The notes beneath the pieces were generated by a model. The model worked only from the letters and a program-made list of their open reading frames with translations, made no database searches and had not been told where the DNA came from. A DNA stretch of 6,123 bases from Planctomycetota bacterium (lineage in GTDB: Bacteria; Planctomycetota; Planctomycetia; Pirellulales; Lacipirellulaceae). Shown in pieces: positions 1-6,123 of the stretch (the first letter of the stretch is position 1; each line of letters starts with the position of its first letter). Where the stretch lies: positions 1-6,123 of the forward strand of contig JAJDEE010000395.1 of assembly GCA_029259975.1 (NCBI GenBank), written 5' to 3'. Both the position numbers and the translations under genes were made by a program.

Positions 1-259
1 GAATGAAAGCAAAGTCTGGCGCGCGGACCGTGTCTGGGTCGCGGGCAAGCAGGAACCCAGTTTCTGCACAAAAAGTCTTTCCGAGCTTATGCTTCTCAAT
101 ATGCGATGCGAGGAGGCAGTGCAAAGTGCTTACTATCTCACCGTGCTTCCATCCGGCAGGCGACATCATCGTGACTTCTCCCTCTATCAGCTCACAACGT
201 CGCCCTTGATAGGGTGGCTGAAGCAGTTGGTCAGCGTTTACAGAAGCAACTGTTGACAT
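1..259 (-). CDS. Uma2 family endonuclease-like protein (DUF820), 3' end cut by window
   Basis: Reading the minus strand from an ATG at 259-257 gives 86 open codons that run off the left edge. An in-frame TAA lies at 271-269, so this ATG is the first one available. The peptide has the Uma2 (DUF820) pattern in order: CELIEGEV near residues 22-29, MMSPAG at 31-36, H39 followed by GEIV, then FCAETGFLLARDPDTVRAPD at 63-82. In this family the Asp of the R-x-P-D motif (D82 here) belongs to a PD-(D/E)xK nuclease-type site. The expected later acidic and Lys residues lie beyond the edge. Full-length members are roughly 180-200 residues, so about half is visible. Their cellular role is generally unknown, and many genomes carry several copies. 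It starts 53 bases after the reductase on the same strand and could share its transcript. A purine-rich GAAGG sits almost against the start codon, too close to be a good ribosome site. Confidence 0.85.
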   Translation of the reverse strand, partial: MSTVASVNADQLLQPPYQGRRCELIEGEVTMMSPAGWKHGEIVSTLHCLLASHIEKHKLGKTFCAETGFLLARDPDTVRAPDFAFI

Positions 260-293
260 GCCTTCAGTTTACCATGAAATCGCGATAAAAGCG

Positions 294-306
294 TCGAGAG
301 TCTCGA
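294..306 (-). terminator. weak hairpin after the reductase gene
   Basis: Just past the reductase stop codon, the minus strand carries TCGAG-ACT-CTCGA, a five-base-pair stem with a three-base loop. CGCTTTTA follows it. The position between two genes suits a terminator, but the stem is short and the T run is only four bases and offset by three. It may be chance. The rest of the 53-base gap (260-312) shows nothing else. Confidence 0.2.
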
Positions 307-312
307 TATTCT

Positions 313-1503
313 TTAGCTTTGGCTCAGGCGTTTTTTGGGAGCTTCATAGAGCTGCTCGTGGGTCTCGCGTAACCAGGCGGGAATCTGCTTGGCGAAGGGC
401 GAATTTTTGATCGCCGCCTCGAGGTCAAGCTCGTCGAGGTGGGCTGCATTCAAACCGGGGAACCAGTGTTCGCCATTACCGAGCAAGTTGTAACGCATCT
501 TGCCGTAGTCTTGCATGTCGTAGGCGAGCAGCAGATTTCGGAGCCACAACATCACGGGCATGTTCATGTAGCCTGGAGCAGCTTCCCAATCAGGCAGGCC
601 TTCGGGCCAGTGTAGTGCGACCTCTTCGCCAACGGCATCCACCATTGCCGAGTGCAATCGATTTTCGATTGCAACTAAGCTTTTCGTAGCCGTCTCTATT
701 TCATCGATCGCCGAAATTTGTAAATCAAAATCTTCTGGGCACGAAGCCCCCAAGCTCAGTGTGTGTATCTCTGGCTGCTGGAGACAAAACAAGCAATTGA
801 AGACCAGCGGGTGCAGGGGCTGGCAAAGCTCAATAAGTTTTTCCGATGGTTTGTAGAGCATACCGCCTTTGTTGGCGGGGCTGATGATAAACACGCCCAT
901 GTCACGCTCAGTTGCCGCCACAACGGCGGGCCAATTGCGCTGAAAGATGTAGTACCAATGCAAGTTGATGTAATCGAATCCGCCATCGGATTCGTGACGC
1001 ACCGCGTCGAGGATTAGCTCAGTCGATCCATGCGTCGAAAAACCGACGTGGCGCACCAACCCCTCGGCTTGCAATTCCCGCGCAGCAGCCAAGCAACCAT
1101 TTTTTCTGACACTCCACCACAGCAACTCATGCGTGTTGATCCCATGCAACCCGAGCAAGTCGACGTGGTCGAGTTGCAATCGCTCCAACGATTCGCGAAA
1201 GTGCGCGACGAACTCCGTCGGGTCGGCCGTCGGTGCAATTTTGGTTTGCACGATCAGCTCTTCACGCGGGAAAGAGGGCAGTACCAGCCCGAGTTGCCGC
1301 TCAGAAGAACCGTAGCCGCGTGCTGTCTCGATGTGGTTGATCCCCAGCTCGACCGATCGCCGAATCGTTGCTTCGAGATTGGCCTGGTTGTCTGGCGGCA
1401 CTTCACTCAGCGGCACGTCTTGCCACTTGTACATGTAGCGCATCCCGCCACAGCTAAAGACAGGCATTTCGAGTTCGGTCCGTCCAAAGCGGCGGTATTG
1501 CAT
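313..1503 (-). CDS. aldo/keto reductase family protein with a cysteine-less C-terminal ferredoxin-like region
   Basis: This 396-residue protein is a predicted NAD(P)H-dependent oxidoreductase; its substrate is unknown. The N-terminal RRFGRTELEMPVFSCGG is the usual first strand of the aldo/keto reductase barrel. The catalytic tetrad can be placed at E59 (usually Asp), Y64, K88 (QTKIAP) and H120 (LLGLHG). GFSTHG at 154-159 and FIISPANKGGM at 205-215 fit later barrel strands. From about residue 296 it aligns by eye with the C-terminal part of COG1453-type reductases, which normally binds 4Fe-4S clusters. Here the cysteine motifs are replaced by HWPEGLPDW and GNGEHWFPG. From memory, cyanobacterial relatives share both the IETARGYG motif and this ending, so I read it as a settled subfamily, not a decayed gene. 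The protein looks cytoplasmic, with no signal peptide. The ATG lies seven bases after the CvpA-like stop codon. No clear ribosome site precedes it, so translation may depend on the upstream gene. Confidence 0.9.
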   Translation of the reverse strand: MQYRRFGRTELEMPVFSCGGMRYMYKWQDVPLSEVPPDNQANLEATIRRSVELGINHIETARGYGSSERQLGLVLPSFPREELIVQTKIAPTADPTEFVAHFRESLERLQLDHVDLLGLHGINTHELLWWSVRKNGCLAAARELQAEGLVRHVGFSTHGSTELILDAVRHESDGGFDYINLHWYYIFQRNWPAVVAATERDMGVFIISPANKGGMLYKPSEKLIELCQPLHPLVFNCLFCLQQPEIHTLSLGASCPEDFDLQISAIDEIETATKSLVAIENRLHSAMVDAVGEEVALHWPEGLPDWEAAPGYMNMPVMLWLRNLLLAYDMQDYGKMRYNLLGNGEHWFPGLNAAHLDELDLEAAIKNSPFAKQIPAWLRETHEQLYEAPKKRLSQS

Positions 1504-1510
1504 CGGGTGT

Positions 1511-2377
1511 TTAGTGACTAGAGGTCGGGGGAAGGTTTTGGAATTCTACTATATCAGCTGCGATCTGACTGGCTTGCAAGTTGGCTATAATCGCTTGCAA
1601 GGGTTCTTCGTCGTAAAAATTGATGATCAACGGATGTCTCTGCAAACGGTAGAGTGCAACCACGTTGCCTGCAATGGCTGCCTCGATATCGGCAAACAGA
1701 TTCTCGTCCTCGACAATGGATTGGAAGCTTGGCAAGCCGGCTAGCGAATCCCACTCTTTGTGTTTTGCAAATTGTTTTCGGACATGCACAGGCGTCTTCA
1801 AAATCGTTGCGACCGCAAGAAATTCGTCGGTTAGTGGACCAGCCACAGGCAGGTGTTGGATGAAGCCTCGATGCGCAACTTCTGCCAAACTGGCCCAGGA
1901 GGTTTTCCTAGGGGGTGTTGAGGTTTCCGATGGAGCAGTCAAGGGTTTCTGATGATCGTTAGCGTTATCGTCAGCGTTAGCAGCTTGGGGCAACGGTGAG
2001 ACCAGATTGCTGGAAAATAACGCGACCTGCCAGCCCACGACAGCCACCAAAAAGCCCATGATCGACCCTAAGGCTGCTCCCGAAGTCCGCTGAAATACGC
2101 CGAGGTTGGCGTGCCGCCGAGGTCGTGCCGAAAACCATGCCAGCAGCGCCCTCAGAAAAATGGCCGTCAATAGCCCCAGAACGATTGGGGTAATCAGTCC
2201 CCAAGGCGTGTGCCAACCTTGTCGCAATCCGTAAGCGGCCAAGGCGATACCGCTACCCCAGGCAAGTGCCAGCTTGCTCAGCCAGACCGAAGTAGATCCA
2301 CCACCGCGAAGCGATCCCAGCCACGCGCCGAGAAGCACAGGCAAAGCTGTTAGCAAGACAACTAGCAGACCAGTCAT
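1511..2377 (-). CDS. CvpA-like integral membrane protein with soluble C-terminal extension
   Basis: The protein has 288 residues from the ATG at 2377. An upstream in-frame ATG at 2419 would add 14 residues that are not membrane-like and lie inside the previous gene. I prefer 2377 because its ATG overlaps the preceding stop as ATGA and has an AGGA site nine bases before it. Four hydrophobic segments are visible, near residues 3-22, 31-51, 60-82 and 98-121. The last contains FQRTSGAALGSIMGF, like the conserved R-x-x-G-x-x-x-G turn of the CvpA (colicin V production) family. A polar linker rich in Asn, Asp, Pro and Thr (about 130-160) leads to a largely helical soluble region of about 130 residues. 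Typical CvpA proteins end soon after the fourth helix, so this tail is extra and I recognise no domain in it. It includes FLAVATILKTP at 186-196 and an acidic stretch at 223-234. Family assignment rests on topology and one motif, so an unrelated four-helix protein is possible. Confidence 0.7.
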   Translation of the reverse strand: MTGLLVVLLTALPVLLGAWLGSLRGGGSTSVWLSKLALAWGSGIALAAYGLRQGWHTPWGLITPIVLGLLTAIFLRALLAWFSARPRRHANLGVFQRTSGAALGSIMGFLVAVVGWQVALFSSNLVSPLPQAANADDNANDHQKPLTAPSETSTPPRKTSWASLAEVAHRGFIQHLPVAGPLTDEFLAVATILKTPVHVRKQFAKHKEWDSLAGLPSFQSIVEDENLFADIEAAIAGNVVALYRLQRHPLIINFYDEEPLQAIIANLQASQIAADIVEFQNLPPTSSH

Positions 2378-2390
2378 TGGTCGATGTCCT
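2374..2390 (-). promoter_or_regulatory. ATGA stop-start overlap with AGGA ribosome site
   Basis: The stop TGA (2376-2374) of the exported-protein gene and the start ATG (2377-2375) of the CvpA-like gene share two bases. AGGA (2390-2387) lies nine bases upstream of that ATG, inside the end of the first gene. This arrangement commonly lets terminating ribosomes restart on the next gene, giving matched amounts of the two proteins. It also decides the start of the CvpA-like gene. Confidence 0.75.
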
Positions 2391-4557
2391 GAAGCTTCAG
2401 CCAACTGTGCTTGACGCACAGCCCTTCTTCTTCGTACGTACGACTACGATAGTTGTGCACGGCGCCGAGTATCCTGCGAAATTTGTCGATATGCATGTCT
2501 ATCAGCAGACTGAGATTTGGATCTAGCCCCTTTTCGTCTTCGACCAGTGCCAAGATCGCTTCAGCATCGTCGCATATCAGATCTTTCAGCGCCAAAAAAT
2601 CGAACCAAGCTGCTCGACCGGCGGGCTGCTCAAGGTCGATCTTCGCGGAGGCAGGCAAGGGGTGGTCGCCCAAAAGCTGCTGAGAATGTTGCGAGGAAAG
2701 CGACAACACAAAGTATTTCGAGGAAACCAGCGCATGAGGTTCAAAATCGTCATTCAAATAGAGAGCCGGATCGTACTCTGCAAGAATTGGATAGGTATAA
2801 AGCGTCGCGTCTCCGAGGCGACGTTGCACGGGCGGCGGTAACTGCGTTTCTGAGACATCCGCATTTGCTTTCGCAACTTCTAACAATAGCGAGTTCGCAA
2901 TCTCACGATATTGTCGCCAAGCAGCGATGAATTTCTGCGCGTCTTTCAATTCGACGATCATTGCAGGACGAGGAAAGCGAATTGGCTGTGAAAGCAACTC
3001 TTTCGTGTCAGGCGACTTTGTCAAAGCGCCGTCAGCATCCAGCACAAACAAGCTTTGCCCGCCTTCGAGCGAAGGTAACAGAAGATCGCGTGTAGTTTCG
3101 TGAAAATTCTGCAACGCAGGCAGGGCCAACGCCTCGAATTGCTCGAAGTCGGCAACGCTCTCTGCTGGAATCTGAGGCGCCGCATAGTCTGTAAAATAGC
3201 CGTAAAATCGCTGAATCCAGAAAACTAGCCGGTTATAGTGTGGCAAGCTGGGCGGTGAGTGCGCTGCCAAGGCAAGCAAAGGCGATTGTCCCGCGTGCGA
3301 CAAAATCGAGAGCGGTTTGCCCGACTCCAACGACCCCGGGGCCAAAGCAGAAAAAGTGAACGACTCGGTACCCTCGTTCCAAAAACTTGCTGAGACGGTT
3401 GGTTGGGCCTCGGGCAGCGACTCGTTAATCTCGCTGAGTAGACTTGTTGCATCTGTTATCACTCGCTCAGCTAGCCCAGTTGGCATCTTTTCTTCTGCTA
3501 GCTTCAACAAGTCGCCCAGCTTGGCGACGGTACCTTCGACATCCATTTTTCCAGATTGGGTTAAACCAGGATGAACATAACTCAGGCCGATCAGGCGAGA
3601 CCGGAAATGCTTCCGTAGCGGAGCCAGCGCCTTGCACTCTGCCAGCGAAATGCCGGATCCTAAGTTTTTAAGATGCGAGTTGTCTGCTCCTAACGAGAAC
3701 AAGAGATAGTCGTCGCGCATGCCAAGGCTGATCGACAGCGTTTGCGATCTCACGAAAGCAACAAACTGTTCCACCGTTTCGGCATCGACGTCTGCAAGCT
3801 CAAATTCGGCTTCCATCCTTGCTTGGGCATCGGGAGTAAGAAACATTGCCGCGCTGAGCGAAAGTGTCAGAAACTCGCCGCCGCCAAGCGATTCTTCCTG
3901 GAACGGCAGAGGGATACTTTGCCGCAATATTGGCGTCAAGCGAGCGAGCAAGTCGCGGCCTGCCTGCGGATCGGACAGGCGAAACCCGAAGACAAGCCCA
4001 GGCACATGCAAATCATCCTGCGTAGCGAGCAGATCGCGAAGAATCCTTGCTTTGTTCTCCTCTTCTGAGTACGCAGGCAGCGCAGCCGTGCTTTCGTTAA
4101 TCCCTTGCAAAAAACTGTTCAGAATAAATGAATTGTACAGTCCGCCAAGTTCGTTGATGAAACCGGGACCGCGCTTGTCGACATAGACGAATGTCTCTTG
4201 AGAAAATGCGTCCTGCAACACGTTCAGGCCGTCGTCGAGCAGCGGGTTCTGCGCTCGCATCATTGCCAGTTGCCCCAGGTAGGGTTGCTGTCGCACCCAG
4301 CTCAATCCCATCTGCACGGCAGGCATCGTCAAAATTTCTTGGTACGCTCGTGTCTGGGTGAATGCCTGCCAACGTTCCAAACAGCGGTAGTTGGCCCCAA
4401 ATAATCCGGCGTCCTCCGGTATCCAATTGGCAGCTCCGAACTCCGAGTGCATGGCCGCAGGCAAAGGTTCGGCAGCGAAAGACCGACCAGCGGCAACGCT
4501 TATCCCAGGCAAAATGAGCAGGCAATAGCAAAATCGTCGCGACACAGAACAAAGCAT
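2374..4557 (-). CDS. large exported protein of unknown function with two related halves
   Basis: I do not recognise a named family for this 727-residue protein. The N-terminus looks like a signal peptide: two arginines at 7-8, a hydrophobic core at about 9-24, and a likely cleavage after A28 or A29 (SFAAEP). No other clear membrane segment follows, so the mature protein should be periplasmic or outer-surface. The start is backed by AGGAG five bases before the ATG. By eye the mature part falls into two similar halves, about 46-410 and 427-727. Each has a segment starting with hydrophobic strands and K/S-D-x-Q (VFGFRLSDPQAGRDLLARL at 189-207; MIVELKDAQKFIAAW at 533-547). Later each has a strand pair and helix (DDYLLFSLGADNSHLKNLG at 282-300; SKYFVLSLSSQHSQQLLG at 613-630). 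This recalls DUF3352-like proteins, but the match is weak. It heads the cluster with the CvpA-like gene, which it overlaps, suggesting joint action at the cell envelope. No catalytic motif was found. Confidence 0.85.
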   Translation of the reverse strand: MLCSVSRRFCYCLLILPGISVAAGRSFAAEPLPAAMHSEFGAANWIPEDAGLFGANYRCLERWQAFTQTRAYQEILTMPAVQMGLSWVRQQPYLGQLAMMRAQNPLLDDGLNVLQDAFSQETFVYVDKRGPGFINELGGLYNSFILNSFLQGINESTAALPAYSEEENKARILRDLLATQDDLHVPGLVFGFRLSDPQAGRDLLARLTPILRQSIPLPFQEESLGGGEFLTLSLSAAMFLTPDAQARMEAEFELADVDAETVEQFVAFVRSQTLSISLGMRDDYLLFSLGADNSHLKNLGSGISLAECKALAPLRKHFRSRLIGLSYVHPGLTQSGKMDVEGTVAKLGDLLKLAEEKMPTGLAERVITDATSLLSEINESLPEAQPTVSASFWNEGTESFTFSALAPGSLESGKPLSILSHAGQSPLLALAAHSPPSLPHYNRLVFWIQRFYGYFTDYAAPQIPAESVADFEQFEALALPALQNFHETTRDLLLPSLEGGQSLFVLDADGALTKSPDTKELLSQPIRFPRPAMIVELKDAQKFIAAWRQYREIANSLLLEVAKANADVSETQLPPPVQRRLGDATLYTYPILAEYDPALYLNDDFEPHALVSSKYFVLSLSSQHSQQLLGDHPLPASAKIDLEQPAGRAAWFDFLALKDLICDDAEAILALVEDEKGLDPNLSLLIDMHIDKFRRILGAVHNYRSRTYEEEGLCVKHSWLKLQDIDQ

Positions 4558-4562
4558 AAAAG

Positions 4563-4567
4563 CTCCT
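4563..4567 (-). promoter_or_regulatory. strong ribosome binding site of the exported-protein gene
   Basis: The minus strand reads AGGAG, then CTTTT, then the ATG at 4557-4555. This is a near-ideal match to the anti-Shine-Dalgarno sequence with a five-base spacer. It settles the start codon of the 727-residue protein, and it is the clearest ribosome site in the window. Confidence 0.8.
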
Positions 4568-4667
4568 GTTGTTTGACCAAGGTGAAAACGGCCGATTTTT
4601 CAACGCTGCCTACGAACCTATTTGCTAGATTCTCGCAGGTATTGACCAAAAGAAAAAGCCTACTGCA

Positions 4668-4684
4668 TTTGCCTAGCAGGCAAA
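4668..4684. repeat. small palindrome in the leader of the exported-protein gene
   Basis: TTTGCC (4668-4673) and GGCAAA (4679-4684) form a six-base-pair inverted repeat around TAGCA. With one bulged C the stem can gain three more pairs (GCA 4665-4667 with TGC 4686-4688). It lies about 110 bases before the start codon, so it could be an operator half-site pair or a minor RNA hairpin. No regulator can be named, and chance is a fair alternative. Confidence 0.3.
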
Positions 4685-4730
4685 CTGCCAAGTCAAGGAA
4701 ATTGCATGATCCTGGCGGAAATGCAAAATT

Positions 4731-4795
4731 GAACCACGACGACACCACGAGCACAACGTAAAAAATTCGTCGTGTCCGTCGTGTCGTCGTGGTTC
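4731..4795 (-). repeat. long hairpin of CACGA-type units, possible terminator or dispersed intergenic repeat
   Basis: A perfect 15-base inverted repeat (4731-4745 with 4781-4795) continues inward for 13 further positions with nine matches, leaving a loop of about nine A/T-rich bases. On the minus strand one arm reads as near-tandem units CACGACGA, CACGACGGA and CACGACGAA, and the other arm is their complement. It begins 29 bases after the mtaB stop codon, so it would fold at the end of that transcript. AATTTTG follows it, a poor T tract for classic intrinsic termination. It may end or protect the mtaB message while separating it from the next gene. From memory, short CACGA-rich intergenic repeats recur in planctomycete genomes, so it may be one copy of a dispersed family. 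The structure is certain, the role is not. Confidence 0.75.
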
Positions 4796-4824
4796 ATTTG
4801 TCTTTTTCAGAGCTAGCAGAGCAG

Positions 4825-6123
4825 TCAGAAAGGACTTTGCAGATAGTTCTCCTGCATTTGCCTAGTTGATTCTGCCCAAACTTGGCCTGCTTGCGACTCT
4901 CCAGCCGCCACCTCAAGGAAATCCCCAGGCTCACTCGCTGCAACGATCGTCGGTGTGTAGCGGCAAGAGGTACCGACCATCAGCCCGGGCTGGTCTTCCA
5001 AGGGCGATTCGACCAAGACCCGCAATGTCATGCCGCGTAGGCTCTCAAAATACGCATCGCGAAGTTCGGCTTCCAACGCTTTGAGTTCTCGACCGCGGGC
5101 TTGTTTGAGTTTTTTCGGCAACTGGTCGGGGTAGTCGGCGGCTGGTGTGCCACGACGGGCACTAAACGGAAAGATGTGGATTTTTGAAAAACCGACTTCG
5201 CGGGCGACGTTGCACGTTTCGGCAAACTCGACGTCGGTTTCTCCGGGGAAACCAACGATGATGTCGGTCGTGATCGCAGGGCGGTCAAGGCTTTCTTTGA
5301 GCATTTGGCAACGATCGACAAACCGTCGACTGCCCCAACGACGGCGCATTCGACGCAGCACACCATCGCTGCCGCTTTGCATCGAAATATGCAAATGTGG
5401 GCAGACTTTTTCGGGGTGGTCTTGCATCACGCCGATTAATTCTCGCGTCACCTCAGTCGCTTCGATGCTGGAGAGCCGAATGCGAAAGTCGCCAGGAAGC
5501 TCGGCGATCGACCGTACTAAGTGCGACAGCCGCGTCCATTTTTCTTTGGGCAGAGGTTTTCCTTGGGACATCGAGCGATTCCAATCGACGCCGTAATGCC
5601 CTAGGTGAATGCCCGTCAGCACAACTTCGCGATAGCCGTTGTCGACCAGCCGCCGCACTTCGTCCAAAATATGCTGCTGCGGTCGGCTCGTCAGCGCTGG
5701 GCGAACATGCGGAATAATGCAAAAGCTGCACCGCAGCAAACACCCATCTTGCACTTTTACATAGGCCCGCTGCCGTCGCCCAAATCCCGAGATACCCGTC
5801 GGCACATCGGTCACGCCGAACCGCCCTAGCAAGTCGGGCAGTTCGCGTTTGTCAGTGAGAACTTCGGTCACGTTGGGCAGCGTGGCGACCTCTTCGGGCG
5901 CACGCGTCGCGTAGCAACCCATCACGACGATCTTGCTCGCCGGATTGTCGCGTGCCAGCCGCCGAATAATCTGTCGGCTCTTCGAGTCGCCTTCGCTAGT
6001 GACCGTGCAAGTGTTAACAACGCAGAGGTCTGCCGGTTGGTCGTCCGTAGCATCTTCGTAGCCGATCCCCTGCAAGCCTTCGCGCAAGTATTCGGTTTCG
6101 TACTGGTTGACCTTGCAGCCGAG
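4825..6123 (-). CDS. mtaB: tRNA (N6-L-threonylcarbamoyladenosine(37)-C2)-methylthiotransferase MtaB, 5' end cut by window
   Basis: This radical SAM enzyme adds a methylthio group to t6A at position 37 of tRNAs that read ANN codons, giving ms2t6A and helping accurate decoding in the cytoplasm. The frame stays open to the right edge, giving 432 visible residues. It starts LGCKVNQYETEY, so only about ten N-terminal residues are missing, and the internal TTG at 6087 is not the true start. The three cysteines of the N-terminal UPF0004 domain are C3 (GCKVNQ), C39 (VNTCTV) and C70 (VMGCYA). The radical SAM motif C-x3-C-x2-C is at 128, 132 and 135. TGIHLGHYG (170-178), MQSGSDGVLRRM (248-259) and DIIVGFPGE (287-295) are typical. 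A TRAM-like RNA-binding region covers about 365-418. GCKVNQ, not the GCQMN form of MiaB, favours MtaB. The sibling enzymes MiaB and RimO are the alternatives, and both are less likely. It is probably transcribed apart from the cluster downstream, given the hairpin after it. Confidence 0.93.
   Translation of the reverse strand, partial: LGCKVNQYETEYLREGLQGIGYEDATDDQPADLCVVNTCTVTSEGDSKSRQIIRRLARDNPASKIVVMGCYATRAPEEVATLPNVTEVLTDKRELPDLLGRFGVTDVPTGISGFGRRQRAYVKVQDGCLLRCSFCIIPHVRPALTSRPQQHILDEVRRLVDNGYREVVLTGIHLGHYGVDWNRSMSQGKPLPKEKWTRLSHLVRSIAELPGDFRIRLSSIEATEVTRELIGVMQDHPEKVCPHLHISMQSGSDGVLRRMRRRWGSRRFVDRCQMLKESLDRPAITTDIIVGFPGETDVEFAETCNVAREVGFSKIHIFPFSARRGTPAADYPDQLPKKLKQARGRELKALEAELRDAYFESLRGMTLRVLVESPLEDQPGLMVGTSCRYTPTIVAASEPGDFLEVAAGESQAGQVWAESTRQMQENYLQSPF

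Noticed and set aside
3..209. Plus-strand 68-codon reading frame at the left edge
   Set aside because: It lies antisense to the Uma2-like gene, which has a clear family pattern. The plus-strand peptide shows no motif and its composition looks like a shadow.
1030..1521. Plus-strand 163-codon frame opposite the reductase N-terminus
   Set aside because: It overlaps a well-supported reductase on the other strand, has no recognisable domain and no ribosome site worth noting.
2378..2419. Upstream ATG start adding 14 residues to the CvpA-like protein
   Set aside because: The extra residues are polar and precede a good membrane-type N-terminus. The ATGA overlap with a spaced AGGA favours the inner start.
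3719..4186. Plus-strand 155-codon frame opposite the exported-protein gene
   Set aside because: Ser/Arg-rich low-information peptide typical of an antisense shadow of a coding frame.
4622..4696. Possible promoter for the three-gene cluster (minus strand): TTGACT at 4696-4691, or TTGGTC at 4649-4644 with TAGCAA at 4627-4622
   Set aside because: The first has no acceptable -10 hexamer at 16-18 bases. The second matches both consensus boxes poorly. A promoter in this gap is likely but I cannot place it.
4500..4754. Minus-strand 84-codon frame, hydrophobic and Cys-rich, spanning the intergenic region
   Set aside because: It starts at a GTG inside the long hairpin and ends out of frame within the signal-peptide region of the next gene. 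It lacks a ribosome site, while the 727-residue frame has an excellent one.
6085..6087. TTG as the start codon of mtaB
   Set aside because: The frame stays open upstream and encodes LGCKVNQYETEY, including the conserved first cluster cysteine, so the true start is beyond the right edge.

Overview
The window reads as chromosomal DNA of a bacterium, most likely a planctomycete of the Pirellulales type. That is inferred, not proven. It rests on a large exported protein of no familiar family, an aldo/keto reductase variant I associate with cyanobacteria and planctomycetes, a Uma2-type gene, and an intergenic hairpin built of CACGA units. Base composition looks moderately GC-rich by eye. Every supported gene lies on the minus strand, so the biological reading order runs from right to left.

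Right end (4825-6123): a tRNA methylthiotransferase of the MtaB type, cut by the window edge about a dozen residues from its N-terminus. A 267-base intergenic stretch follows (4558-4824). It holds a strong long hairpin (4731-4795), a small hairpin (4668-4684), and a good ribosome binding site for the next gene.

Middle (313-4557): a tight three-gene cluster. First is a 727-residue exported protein of unknown function that seems to contain two related halves. It overlaps by ATGA a four-helix CvpA-like membrane protein with an extra soluble C-terminal region. Seven bases later comes an aldo/keto reductase whose C-terminal part resembles a ferredoxin-type domain that has lost its cysteines. The spacing points to co-transcription and translational coupling of the first two. 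A shared envelope role for those two is plausible but unproven, and the reductase has no evident functional link to them.

Left end (1-259): the first 86 codons of a Uma2-family nuclease-like gene, running off the window. No RNA genes, CRISPR array, insertion sequence or prophage genes were seen. I found no convincing new multi-gene system. The most unusual items are the two-copy exported protein coupled to a CvpA-like partner, the cysteine-less reductase, and the CACGA hairpin.
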